DNA of 64,000 nt from Cyathus striatus. Taxonomy: Eukaryota; Basidiomycota; Agaricomycetes; Agaricales; Nidulariaceae. Under the pieces are notes generated by a model, which made no database searches, was not told the DNA's origin, and was given only the letters and a program-made list of their open reading frames with translations. The position numbers and the translations under genes are program-made. This document shows positions 47,172 to 58,983 of this stretch, in pieces. The stretch is from assembly GCA_025738555.1 (NCBI GenBank), contig JAOVFP010000002.1, positions 4,092,001 through 4,156,000 on the forward strand, written 5' to 3'. Each line of letters begins with the position of its first letter. The stretch's first letter is position 1.

Positions 47172-48245
47172 ATGTCCACCCCAATCTCACCAAGAAACAT
47201 GAGCTATCGGAAACCGGTCCCCGAATACATACCATCTCCTCCTCCCTCTCCTCCCCGCCCTTCCCCTTTGCGTCTCTCCCTAGCACTTCCCTCACCTGAT
47301 CAAGACACTCCTCCCGTGCGCGTCATTTTGTCATTCGCTCACTTCACGTCAGTTCACCGTTAGCCTTAGTTACCTAGTGATTGGCGTGAAACAATCACTA
47401 AAGTCGCAACTCCTTCGAGGCTCGACGCAGCACTTCTTGTACCCGGAAACGATCTTCATCCGTCGATCTCTCTCGAGTATGCGCATTACGCATCTTTCCT
47501 TACAGTACGTTATTTCCATGACGTCGCTTCTTGCCCAATTTTGCTGATATCTCGCAGCCAAGCGCAGTCGATACCGCCGCTTTTGTCTATGACTATGACA
47601 ACTCTTGGCGGTCTTCGCCTTCGGGGCGCGAGAGTGTGTCATTAGCAAGTCCTAATCGCCGTCGCAAGAGACGAGTGCATCAGGTAAGCTTGGATTAATC
47701 GACAGATGAAGGTAAGCTGATCCGTTTCCAGCACTACCGTCCGCCTACTCCGCCTCTTCCAACTCGGCACAACAAGAGAAGACGTCATCCAAGTATCGAA
47801 ATAGAGTCCAATGACTCCCTATTTTATGACCAGGTTCGATATTGCTACTTCCTCTTGCACGGAGCTTCCTGAAGGCTGAGTGCATGTTCTATCACAGGAA
47901 GTTTCTGAAGTGGTCGAGATTAGAGTAGAAGGCACAATGGATACTAGCGTACCTTCGCTATTGAGAACTAGTCCATCATTCCACACAGAGAAGACACTCG
48001 TATCTCTCAACTACTCCGAACCTTCCACAGGCTGGTCCAATGATGTAGGCTCCGCGATAACCTCCGACAGGGGGAATCGCAGTGTTCAGGTATCGGCTAT
48101 GCATACATTAAGCATCGACAAGGTCAGACGCTTGAACAGCGTGGCTAGTCCGGTTGACAATATGTCGTTCTGGGAGCGACTGGGGATATGGGGACGCTCT
48201 TTCAAGTCCAAGTTGACGGGATTGACGTTGATATTTTGCAGATGA
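47172..48245 (+). CDS. Hypothetical basidiomycete protein, Pro/Ser-rich
   Basis: No family recognised. The N-terminus is proline-rich (YIPSPPPSPPRPSPLRLSLA). A second exon reads DWRETITKVATPSRLDAALL, VPGNDLHPSISLEYA, and a third has VYDYDNSWRSSPSGRES with a basic stretch (NRRRKRRVH, NKRRRHPS) that may be a nuclear signal. The last exon ends MSFWERLGIWGRSFKSKLTG. The good phase of all introns argues that this is a real gene. The 3' end is uncertain: a further short exon reading DEESYDCRMVVLQ is possible near 48243-48280, but I could not join it in frame. Start chosen at 47172 because upstream in-frame sequence is hydrophobic and pyrimidine-derived. Confidence 0.6.
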
Positions 48246-48671
48246 GGAGTCTTACGATTGCCGCATGGTCGTCCTACAATAGCATCGCTCAGGCAGCTCT
48301 AATGAATGGCGTAGTTTAGTAAATATTAGTACTTGTGCATTGTTTTGAATGTAGCAAACACCAGTTGCGACCGAATATGTTGGTGGTAAGAGCTCAGAAT
48401 CCAGATTGGCGTTGGACGCAAGCAACGATAAACAGGAACGAAGCCAGCTGCTCCAACTTCCATCATCCGCTCGCTTCAGACTCTTCCGTTTATCTTCTCA
48501 TACTCTCCTAAAACATTTCGTCCCTGGGCACCCTCTAGCATGAGTCTATGAGAGCGGGACTTCATTACTATCCTCTCTTTGTCTCTGATATTTTTTTCTT
48601 TTCCAAAAATCGTCACGTCACGATCACGCTAGGCGCAAACACTTAGAAACCCCAATATCTCTTCTCTTTCA
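48246..48671. other. Spacer before the mitochondrial carrier
   Basis: 426 bp without a clear gene apart from a possible last exon of the upstream gene (DEESYDCRMVVLQ). The 3' half is T- and C-rich, as in a promoter or leader. Confidence 0.4.
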
Positions 48672-51041
48672 ATGACACAGGCCACCATTAGTACCACCAA
48701 TACCCCCATTGTCTCGGAGGATTCGCAAGAAAATATCCCTTTGTCTCCTTCCCGTCGCCGCTATATACCCAATCACAAACCGGCCATTGTTAACCGACTT
48801 CAATCCCATACATTGTCTCAATTTCGGGAAGCCGAAGGAAAAGAAAACAGAAGACGCAAACTCCATGACTTGTGGTTACGACTTCAAGCAGAGTATTCGT
48901 CGAATGACGACGCAGGTCTCGAGCATCCAGCTGCAAACACCGCTATCAACTGGACAAAAGATGAACTCACCACCGAGAAGGCCATGTCCTTAAACGCCAT
49001 GTACGATGATGAACTTCGAGGCCGCTGTAATAGTCATACGTCTGGTTCGCAGAGACATATCGGCTGGCAAGAATTCAAGGAATATGCAAAGTCGAAGGAA
49101 GTCGGTACGTATCCAGGCCCGATGGCTTGCTTATCAGCAACCTACATAATTGACTTCCGAGACAGAGCTCTGGCATATTTTTCATGACGAACTTGACTTG
49201 GATGGAGACGGTAGATTGAACGCTGAAGAATTGAGGACCTCTTTAAGTAAAGCTGGTGCGTCGTTCCACTTTTCAATTTCCACGGTGGATTAACATTTCG
49301 GTCGCACAGGCATCAGTCTTTCGCAGGATACCCTATCTGAACTCATGAAATTCCTCACCGCATCGCGGGATTCCCGGCATGTGACGTTTTACAATTTCCG
49401 CGACTTTTTACTGCTTCTGCCACGGAAAGCCTCGCCTGCGGAGATCTACCGATACTACAAGGTGAAGAAATTCCTCGGGGATGACGGACGGGGTGCTGCG
49501 CGTCTCAACATGGAGGGTAATTTCTACTATTTCAATTCTTCCCTGTTCATTTAGTCACCTTTATTATTTCAGGAGATGTTAGCTTGAGTGCGGAAGACAA
49601 ACCACCGGAGAATGTCACATTGGATCATCAGGATACCATAGAAAAAGATGACTACGAAGAAGATGACGATGACGACGATGACGAACATCATAACTGGCTA
49701 GAGGGATATACAGCACTTAGGTTTCTTCTTGCTGGCGGCGTTGCTGGGGCAGGTCAGTAAACTATTTTGTGCTGTAGCCTCAGTTGCTCACATACATGTA
49801 TGCTACACTCCAGTCTCTCGAACGTGTACTGCTCCTTTTGATCGTCTAAAGATTTTTTTGATTACCCGACCGCCAGATCTCGGTGGGGCACGCCTTCTTC
49901 CTCGACCAAGTATATTTGGTGTCAAGGTTATAGCAGGCGCAGTCGCTCGCATATATGCAGAAGGAGGCGTCTTTGCATTTTGGACCGGAAATGGCTTGTC
50001 CGTGGCCAAAATCTTCCCCGAATCGGCTATAAAGTTCTTTGCCTATGAATCTTCCGTCAGTTCAATTGGCCACATATTTGTCTATCTTATCTTATAACTT
50101 CTTTTTTTTTTTTGCACTCCTTTAAACAGAAACGGGCATTTGCGACGTACTGGGATCACGTCGATGATCCTCGTGACATCAGTGGCGTCAGTCGATTTTT
50201 GTCTGGTGGCATAGGCGGTATTAGTAGTCAACTCAGTGAGTGTCCTGCCCTGAGTTTCGTTTGCTTTTCATTCTTACATTTATTTTAGGTATATACCCTA
50301 TCGAAACGCTCAAGACTCAGATGATGAGCAATGCAGGCTATCATAGACGGACGTTGTTTGATGCCGCTCGACATGTATGGTCCCTTGGTGGTCTTCGCGC
50401 CTACTACCGTGGTCTAACAGTAAGTAGTGTGCAGTTCATTTGAACAGCAATATCCTGATCGTGCTTGCAGGTTGGTCTGGTTGGTGTTTTCCCGTTCGTA
50501 TTCTTTATTCTTCCGGCTATGTCGCGATCTTATATTACGGATTACAGGTACTCGGCGATCGATATGAGCACGTTTGAAGCCTTAAAACTGGCGTATCTTC
50601 GATCAACCGGCAAGGAGGAACCAGGTGTTATGGCACTTTTAGCATTCGGAAGTGTATCTGGTAGTGTGGGTGCAACAAGCGTGTACCCTCTGAATTTGGT
50701 TCGAACACGATTACAAGCATCTGGATCCACGGGTCACCCAGAACGCTACACCGGAGTACGAGATGTTATTACGAAGACATGGGAACGAGATGGCTGGAGA
50801 GGGTTCTACCGCGGCTTGTTTCCTACATTGGCGAAGGTGAGCACTGCAGGCTGCGCGATGATAGTAGTCGCGCGGTCACCTCATTGCGTCGCGTCCCTGG
50901 CTTACTGGCTATGTTTCTAGGTGGTTCCGGCTGTGTCCATATCGTATGTGGTATATGAGCATAGCAAACGCAAGTGAGTGCTCGATCGTTCTCAAAAGCC
51001 TTTCACATTGTTGATTTTCTTTGTGCAGACTTGGTGTATGA
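48672..51041 (+). CDS. EF-hand mitochondrial carrier (SCaMC-type)
   Basis: Calcium-regulated inner-membrane carrier, probably ATP-Mg/phosphate exchange by family. The N-terminal half faces the intermembrane space and contains at least one canonical EF-hand, DLDGDGRLNAEEL, plus partial ones. An acidic stretch (DDYEEDDDDDDDEHHNW) follows. Three carrier repeats are complete, with signatures PFDRLKIFLI, PIETLKTQMM and PLNLVRTRLQAS, the last being typical of SCaMC. VYEHSKRKLGV ends the protein. About 600 residues in eight or nine exons. The start at 48672 gives a ~100-residue Ser/Thr-rich leader that is poorly conserved, so a shorter product is possible. Confidence 0.9.
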
Positions 51042-51576
51042 TCTCGCTTTATCTTATCTAATATCTAGCATTTCGTAGACTACATGCTTTTTATCATAAC
51101 ACACATCCATTGAGCTCCTGTTTACGTGTTGGACTTCGCAATTCAGAGACTCGGCTTCATTTATAACCTAGTATACTTCCTATGTACATTACCAAATATC
51201 AGGAACAGGGTGAAGGATATAATTGACCAAAAAGTCAATAACGAATGGGGGCTAATTGTGCTACACCAGCGGGAAAAAACCGCATAGGAAGTGTGAGGAA
51301 TGCAGTAACAACAAGCCATCTAATGCGATTCAGAGACCAAGCCAGGCATTAGCGGGGTATCACGAAAATCATGAATAGCGAGGGTATTGGTCGGTTCATT
51401 AGGTCATGAATAAGGTGATAAATAAGAAACCGAAGAGATGTGCGGTATGTATCATTAGATGTGGTATTGAACGAAGCAGCAAGATGAGGAAATCGTAAAC
51501 GTGCAGTGTGAGTAGTATGTGTGCCGCATAAGCCCGCGGCGGGTAGTGATGGCGATTCTAGAACAAATAGTAGTGA
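51042..51576. other. Convergent spacer, carrier / VTT protein
   Basis: 535 bp with only short random frames. It should hold the two terminators; no repeat or RNA gene was seen. Confidence 0.45.
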
Positions 51577-53199
51577 TTATGATGACAGATGTTCCATGGC
51601 TCTCTTCTCTTGGATGAGCGTATGTAATTCATTCTGCGCGCGATCGCGTGTTCTTGACCGCGAAGCAAGACGGATTTTGGTTCGCCATTCCTGAACCCAT
51701 ACCCAGCGCGATTGACGTTCACTTTCGCTGACTTGACTTTCTGATGGTGAAATCATAGTCCGGAGACGATCACGGCCCAGGATGGGAGCGAGAGATAGGA
51801 AGGACAGGAAGACGAGCTTGAGAATGATGGCGGGGGAGGTGAGGAGAGAGGATATGGTTTGTGGGGTCGGAGAGGGAGCCGAGGCTACGGTTTGAAGGAT
51901 GTCACCGATCTGACGTAAAAGGGGAAGCGAAGGGAACCCATCAGTTCAGAATGCCCCAAAAAAAGGCGAGGGCGAATTTCCAACATACCTGACACGTGAC
52001 GGCCGTCCACGGCAGACAACCTATGAAGCTGCCGAGCATGCAGTCGACGATGGGGACACCACAGACGCCGCAGGCAATATTGATACCTGACCAGGGAACG
52101 ACACCAACTAGGCGGAGAACGGAGAGACGGACCCATGCTGATGACCTTGATTTGGGATTGGGACTTGAGAGATCTTGATCATCATCTTCTGAATCAACAC
52201 CTCCCAGGGCGCCACGGGTCATGTCGAGTGCACGGGGAAACATGTAGGAAAGGAAAGGGGCGAGCGGCGTGGAGAGAAGAGTTGCGGATGCGGAGCCGAT
52301 GGTGGTAAGGGCAGTGAGAAGGAGGGTGGCAAAGGCTGGGGAAAATAAAGCACCAGCCAACACGTTCTGTAATGAATGAGATGAGAAAAAAAAAAATAGC
52401 AGAGAAATTGAGGGAGCAGGACACGAACCCAAATGACGCTTCCGGGTATGGACCAAGCATGCTTCCAGACGGCAGAGATAGCCATAACTCCGACGACATG
52501 AGCCATAGGGCCAGGACCGCTCTGAGAATAGTCGTGAAGTTCTCTTCCGAGCTGGGCGACATCGGTTATGGTGCGGGGCCAGGCCAAGGAAATGGGGAGA
52601 GTGGAGAGACAGAAAACGACGAGGACGGTGGAGATGGGGAAGAGAAGAATGACCAAAAGAATGGGGGCATGAATCTTTGGAGAGGAGAATAAGAGAGAGA
52701 AAGAGAGGAAGAGGTGTGGGGAGATGCGCACCGAGGGGAGTCCCTGGAACCAGCCACGGACCTGAGAAGAGCGAGACTGCTTTTCATCAAAGACATGGCC
52801 AAAGTCAGTTTTTTGTGCAGAGGCGGAGAGAGGAAGGATGAGGGTGTCTGTGCTGGAGCGGGGGGAGGAGACGGGGGACCAGGACTGGGGATGGGAGCTG
52901 GGGAGATGGAACCACTTGAGAAAGCGCGACGCAAAGAGGACAAGCATGGACGACGAGGGCGAAGGGGAGGAGGAAGAGGACGGTAGCGGTGGGACAGCGA
53001 AGGAGATGGACGTCGGCGTGGACGAGAGGGGAAGGGCAGGCAGCTCCTCGACGGGGGAGACGGGGGGCTGGGAGTCCGGACGGTGGAGGCAGGAGGAGGA
53101 GCGTCGTCGTCCGAGGGAGCAGAGGGAGTTTGTGGCAGCTAGACTGGTGGAGGAGGCACGATGACGACCGGGCAGGGGAGGAGAAAGAGAGATGGGCAT
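51577..53199 (-). CDS. VTT-domain (TVP38/TMEM64/DedA-like) membrane protein
   Basis: Predicted Golgi or endomembrane protein of the SNARE-associated/VTT family, some members of which are scramblases. After a long Ser/Pro-rich N-terminus the membrane core begins HAPILLVILLFPISTVLVVF. The VTT signature follows: HAWSIPGSVIWNVLAGALFS, then PAFATLLLTALTTIGSASAT (the G-x-IPG...NxLxG...GS motif). LRLVGVVPWSGINIACGVCG and DCMLGSFIGCLPWTAVTCQ match the re-entrant loop (xPxxPxxxxN type) of the family. The tail is basic with a helical end. Start chosen at 53199; the N-terminal 130 residues are low-complexity, so it may begin further in. Confidence 0.8.
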
Positions 53200-53379
53200 T
53201 AGCAGATGACTGGAATGCTATGAGGACGGGGAATAGAGCACACAGCAAGAGCACAACAATTTCAACATTCTAATCCAATTTGACTCATCCACCCACACAT
53301 CAACTCCGCTCCTTCCTTACTCTTCTCCCCGTGACACACCATCTTTTGTCAGCCGGCCCATCTTCCTTGATCCACTCGC

Positions 53380-53530
53380 ATTATCATATACACCTCTCAT
53401 CATTCATCATCATATACACCCTCTCATCATTCATTATCATATACACCAGTATACACCCACATCATATACACCCCCTCACACCTACATCATATACACCCAC
53501 ATCATCATATACTCATACCCACACCTCTTA
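53380..53530. repeat. ATCATATACACC minisatellite
   Basis: At least seven degenerate copies of an ATCATATACACC unit interspersed with CTCATCATTC. It lies in the 421-bp gap between the VTT gene's start and the eL36 stop codon (53200-53620), so it is probably in the promoter of the VTT gene. No gene lies in this gap. Confidence 0.85.
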
Positions 53531-53620
53531 CCGACATTCATTTATTTCTCATTCACCAAAATATACATTGCATAGTGCTGAGCATCATAATGAATCCATC
53601 TGCATAAGTATATCTCTCTT

Positions 53621-54088
53621 TTAATGCGCCGCCCTCCTGCTCTCCTGGATAATGTTCGAGAGCTCCTCCAACTTGCGCTTCGAGCGCAGCAATGTCCCGA
53701 GCTGTATTGTAGTCCATAAGTACCGTACTTACCCGCACCACACCCCACAAAAACATACCCTTTTCTTGGTCAGCTTGCGCGCCTTCTTATCCTGCACGAG
53801 TCCCGTCAGAAACAACCACCCTCTCCCCAATCTGTAAGACCCACCTTGGAGTTCCTCAGCAGCTCCATCACCCGTCTCTCGTATGCAGAGAATCCAGCAA
53901 CCTCCCGGATGATAGACCGCACAAATGTCGTCTTGGTCGACGTTACTCCCTTGCGCTGGCTGGGCCGAACGGCCTTGGGAATGGGCGTCGTGGGGTGCCC
54001 GTGGTTGAGGCCATAACGGAGGTCTGGTCCAAAATATCAGTCATCCAACCACTACCACAGACCATAAACACTCACTGCTTCGCACCAT
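53621..54088 (-). CDS. Large ribosomal subunit protein eL36
   Basis: Cytosolic ribosomal protein of about 100 residues. A 13-bp first exon (MVRS plus one base) joins [20 protein letters not shown], then [51 protein letters not shown] and [20 protein letters not shown] before SRRAAH. This is eL36 throughout. Three introns, the middle one in the LRNSK-DKKAR joint. High intron density in a ribosomal protein gene is normal for basidiomycetes. Confidence 0.95.
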
Positions 54089-54313
54089 GTTTTTCTTGAC
54101 GGTCTTGAGGCGGGGTTCGTTGGGAGTGTCGTAGGGCAGATCTTACTTTCCGAAATCCCCAAATTCCAGTCACGTGTGACCCTTCCTGTGGCTGAACCAC
54201 TGTACAGTTTTACAAATACATTCGCACACCTTCCCGTATCTTATCTTATCTTGTACCAGCAATTATTATAACCCAAAAACAAAAATATATAATTAAAAAA
54301 ACTCGAGTCAAAA

Positions 54314-55868
54314 TCAATATGCCGTCCCTACCCATGCCTCAGTTCTAGGAGCCCACTGTCGCACCATCTTTACCTTCCCATTCGACCCTCCGAACACTGA
54401 GCTTGCAATCTTGTAATTTTCCTCCGGCGTCCGCGGCGCTCCACTCGATGTCGGCGATGTTTGCGTCGACATCATCGGCGTGGAGGATGGAATACCGTCG
54501 TTCGCTCGTCGCACAGCCGGATGTTGTCGCTGTCCCTGTGCCGGAGCATCCTCCTCTTCCTCCTCTTCATCGTCATCATCATCTTCTCCTTCCACCGTAT
54601 CCTACGTTCCACCCAATATCATATGTAGCTGTACACGTACCCAATAAAATGACTTACCGGATCAAAGTCCTCCATTGGTCGATCTTCATCCTCCTCCTCA
54701 TCGTCGTCGTCGTAGTCGTCATCATCATCCAGCCATCTTCCCCTCCAATCCACCTTGTCCAGCTCAGATGGACTTTCAGGTCGAAGACGCAACCACTGCA
54801 TTCTTGGTCCACTCTTTGCCCGTTCGCTAACCTTGAACCCGTAAATTCTAGGCACGTAGACATATCCAGCAGCCCGCTTCTGGCCTCCGTGAGGATTAGG
54901 ATTCACAAACGGAGATCTCACGCCCGGATCACTCTTGGGCGACAACGGTGACCCCGAACTCGGTTCTTTCCAGAAAGGCGCAGGCGCAAGTTCGCGATAC
55001 GTTTGGAAGAAGAGATGAGGAAATGTGGTGCCAAAGAAAGCTCCTGGGTTTATTCAGCAGTGCTATCAATATATGAGCACGCACGAGTCTTACCGTCAAT
55101 TCCTTGGAATCGGCTGCTAGGAGGTGAATATAGATCGTTACAGTTCGGACAGAACAGTTTCACGGTGTCCATTCCCGGCATATCGGATCGTCCGCAAGGA
55201 ACAACGCCACATCCTACGCAGTACACCCGTGGGCAGGTCCCAAACACACCACTCTCGTATTTCTCAGCCTAGCAGAGACATTATATACTTGATTTCCATT
55301 ATGAAAACGCTCGCAACATACCATAGCTTGTAGTCCTGCGCGTGTCAAAAGATATCGCTGATGCACCAGCCCGTATAGCATCTCCGCAGATGACTCTACG
55401 ATAGAAACGTCTGGGATTTTAGATGCGTCTTCATCTACAGTAGCAAACTTCCTTCAAGATTGTGTGAACAGAATGAGAAATAACTGGCGCGTACCCGGCT
55501 CGACATCCAACACCATCTCCATGGCTTCTTTCCAAAACGGAACCATAGTATTAAGCCCCGTAAGATTAAAGTCATCTTCAATAAAGTCCTCGGTAACTTC
55601 GCAGAAGTATTCATGTCCAGGTAGAGAACAGAACCAGCTTATCCATGTTAATGTGGATGTAGGAGTAGATGACGCTGTAGGAGAGACTACATCAGAAACC
55701 TTCATAGATGGGCACTCGGCCCTTGTGAATTGTGTGCTTACTGTAACCTTCCTCGACATCCTCAGGCTCCTCCATTATCTCATCTCCCTCTCCAGTTCCA
55801 CTGATGGTTTCGTCCTCTTCCAGTGCCGCCTGCGAGTTACCTGCCGACAAATTCTGTCTTGAGGACAT
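54314..55868 (-). CDS. Casein kinase II regulatory (beta) subunit
   Basis: Regulatory subunit of the CK2 tetramer. It opens [20 protein letters not shown] (acidic), then [40 protein letters not shown], and after an intron [20 protein letters not shown] and [32 protein letters not shown] completes the zinc finger (Cys pairs CPRVYC and CPNC) needed for dimerisation. Then [19 protein letters not shown] and [20 protein letters not shown]. After the core there is a long tail with two acidic runs ([20 protein letters not shown] and [17 protein letters not shown]) and a final Ser/Pro-rich part. The tail is longer than in yeast CKB1. Start at 55868 and stop at 54314-54316 are clear. Confidence 0.93.
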
Positions 55869-56019
55869 TGGAAGATAGCGGGTAACGTCGCCTGACTAGC
55901 AGGTGCGGGTTGGATCTGCTGTTTCCAAACTCCGATCGATCTTCCTTTGTTTACTCTTTGACAATAACACACGTTTCCTCTCATCTCATGCATCTTGAAA
56001 TCTATTCCAAACGTATATA

Positions 56020-57329
56020 TCACTCAAATCTACATGTCACTTGCTCGTGTACACGACCGGCCCAGAATGACGGACCCAATATAACCAGTAGCAACCCTTG
56101 ACCCATCATCCAGCTAAAGAGAGCATATCTGCCAGATTTCCATGTCCTGAGCTCCCAGACTTCCATCGCAAACGTGCTAATAGTCGTTAAACATCCACAA
56201 TACCCGTCTATCAGCCCTTGTAATATCGAACAGGCATTTGGAGATGGAGGGCTGGGGGTACTTTGCAGAACATGAAATGCCCCGAGTAATGCTGTTCCAA
56301 GCGAGTTGGCAATGAAAGTACCCAGAGGAAATGCCTTGAGTCGTTTATTCAAACAAATCGATAGTATGTATCTAGTCAGCGCGCCAGGATATGCAAACAA
56401 TATGGCGGCCGTGGCTTGATGACGATAAGCAGCGGGTAGACGAAAGTAAGCAGGGAAGACAGCGGCATAAGTCAACACAGAGAGCACACTCAGGCCATAT
56501 CGAAGCACTTTGCTGGGAAGCTTCAGAGGAGGTATGACGGGTATCAGCATAGCTGCCACCTTTCTCCCGAAAGCTAATGATCCCAGAGACAAAGTCAACG
56601 TGAATGCAGTTTTGGCAAGACCGTCTGTGAACTAATGAAAGGATAAAATGTATTTAGATGGCGACATGTATGCGAACGTACATCGCGTAAGCCACCTCGA
56701 GCGGCATGGTTCATATTGATCCAGGACTCAAAAACATCCAGCTGCCAGCTGGAAAACGTAGTTAACGAACCACAGAAACCTGCATATGCGTAAGACATCA
56801 TTGAAATCTCGTATCATTCTGTTACAAACCTGTAGTTATTGCTGTGTAAAGCGGACCATAGCTGGAAGACTTCACGCTCATTCCTATTCCATACCAACAG
56901 AGACGAGATTTAAGACTTACAATTCACCAATAGGGCCTTTCAAGCTGAATGCAAAACCCATGACAAAGCATCCGAGTGATTGTACATAGGCCAGCGGGAA
57001 TATAGGCTGTCCGCTATATGTTGCGAGAGCCACCAGTCCTAGCCTAGCAAGGACCCCTAGGATGGATGCGGGAGCAAGAAGCACGAGAGCAGGAAAGGAG
57101 AAGGGATGGTATATCTTTGACGGGGGAACTTTTCCTGTGCGCTAGGGGGGCGGTCGACTGTTTCTGCAGCTTCAGTGTCTACATCGTCGTCGTTCGTCCG
57201 AGACATATTGTCATTTTCTTTGAATCCGTTAGGTGTGGCCAACCCTGTATGAATGGAACCATCCAACCACCCTCCTCCATGTATATACTATGGAACCTTA
57301 CTTGAATTACGGTCTACTGCAACATCCAT
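56020..57329 (-). CDS. Fluoride export protein (FEX/CrcB, two-domain)
   Basis: Plasma-membrane fluoride channel; eukaryotic FEX is an inverted duplication of the bacterial CrcB monomer. Both halves have the polar-track motif: TTGFCGSLTTFSSWQLDVFE in the first, DGYCGCLTTISTFAMEVWEL in the second. LGTFIANSLGTALLGAFHVL carries the conserved Asn of the second half, and the first half has QPIFPLAYVQSLGCFVMGFA. The N-terminal ~60 residues are hydrophilic. Start at 57329 uses a small first exon (MDVAVDRNS) joined to LATPNGFKENDN; an alternative is the ATG at 57266. It runs in tandem behind CK2 beta with 151 bp between. Confidence 0.92.
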
Positions 57330-58022
57330 CGGGCGTGCGCAAGTGAGTATGAGACCAAGGTGAAATTAAATCATTTACATAGTCACACGGTATTTCAGTT
57401 GTCACATGGATGGACGTAACAAAAAAAATAAAGGATCAACAATTCAAACGTTCGACATATGTACAATTTTAACAAAAATAACACGAGAGACGAGAAATGT
57501 CAGAAAGAAGCGAAGCCCCCACAAGCTTGGAGCTCAAAGCTCATCGTCGTAAAGGCATTATATCCTTCATCTGCAGTGCAGAGTTGTCTCGGTCCTCGCC
57601 ATTAGGAAGAACAACGTAAAGAACGATTGCCCGCCTTGGTTTGAGATGGACCTGGATGTAAGATGGGGGAAAGAAAGGCGGACGGCAGGGAAGGTCTATG
57701 AGCAAGATTAGGGCCGGTCAGGGCGGCGAAGGAAATTGAGTAGACTTGAGTCATGGCGGCTGACACGAAACGGATCAGAGGAAGATATGTCTCAGCCTAC
57801 AATGTCTGTAAACCTTCACCGTGTTCTTACACGGTCCTGAGTCTTGACAGACTTATCTTTCCGTCAGATTTTCTCGTATCCTTACCCTTTCATATCGATT
57901 CAATTTCACCTTTCATTAAACTCTATTTCCTATCCTAAAGATCGCTCAGCGCCCACCACTGACTTTCATTACCAGTCCTTTGCCCTTGAGCTCCCTCAGA
58001 CTCTTCTCCAGCTTTATGCATA
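57330..58022. other. Divergent spacer, FEX / membrane protein
   Basis: 693 bp; short open frames only. It should contain both promoters, with a C/T-rich region at 57870-58010. Confidence 0.4.
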
Positions 58023-58704
58023 ATGCGCCACACCTCTGCCATCCCTGATTTCTATTATTTTTGCTTTGGAGCCTATGAGCCTTTCCTGACAATTATGGGC
58101 TTCGTTGGAACTTGGGCGTAAGTCTATTTCGATCATTCCAGTTCCCACATTTACGCTTGGAATCTAACCGAATCCATTGTAGCGATCCAACAACGGTGAG
58201 CATCAGCTACATTCACCTTGCATTCAGTCCCTAGTAATCGGTTACTGACAAAGTGCCTTTCAGACTCATAACGCACAAGCTCCCTGGCCCTCTGGCATAC
58301 AACCACCTGAGCATCTTTCGCGCGCTACCCTTGTCACAACCCTTCAACTTGCACACGTCTGTGCGCTAATCGGCGTCATCAACCTCTTTATTCTATATCA
58401 TGCACGTAAATATCTGAGTGATAGGCCGGCGCTGCAGGAAAAAATTGTTTTCTCGCTGCTCACACCTCTCCTCATTGGAGACATTGGCCATCTTTATGTT
58501 ACTTTGTGGGCTCTCGGTGATCAGAAATGGGTTATCTCGAGTTGGAGTCCTATGTTGTGGACTACTATTCTTTTAGGCTTAACATTGATGATTCCACGCA
58601 TGGCATGGCATCTAGGTATTGGACGATATGTTGACACTAGAGATGGTGAATTCAAGAGGGTCTGCACAGAGCGGCCTTATCGCGAACAACCAGTCAAGAA
58701 TTAA
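58023..58704 (+). CDS. Small four-helix membrane protein (DUF7704-like)
   Basis: About 175 residues with four hydrophobic helices: DFYYFCFGAYEPFLTIMGFV, LQLAHVCALIGVINLFILYH, VFSLLTPLLIGDIGHLYVTL and SPMLWTTILLGLTLMIPRMA. The layout (a short N-terminal aromatic helix with xYExFLxxxG, then ...LLIGDIGHLYVTL...) fits the DUF7704 family of fungal membrane proteins, a match made from memory. Two introns join MGFVGTWA, DPTT and THNAQAPWP. Function unknown. Confidence 0.65.
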
Positions 58705-58983
58705 TATGATGAGCGACTTATTATATTGATATTCATTTGGATGGGACTTTCGGTGTTTGGGTTTACATGACGTCTAATAAATGATCATACACAGCTTTGC
58801 AAAGTGATTTTTCATTCAGTCGAAGTACATACATAAGTTCGTATATCCGATAAAGAGCAGATACCATTAATGCTTTTGGATGCTCATAATATACAAGGAT
58901 CGTCCACTTCAATTATTAATCAAAAGTATGGGAGTTACTCAGAATACCCCAGATAATATCTAGGAGATGCGCAAGTGCCCATC

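Noticed and set aside
57753..57938. 61-codon plus-strand frame between FEX and the small membrane protein
   Set aside because: No similarity, C/T-rich leader-like sequence, and it ends before the real start at 58023.
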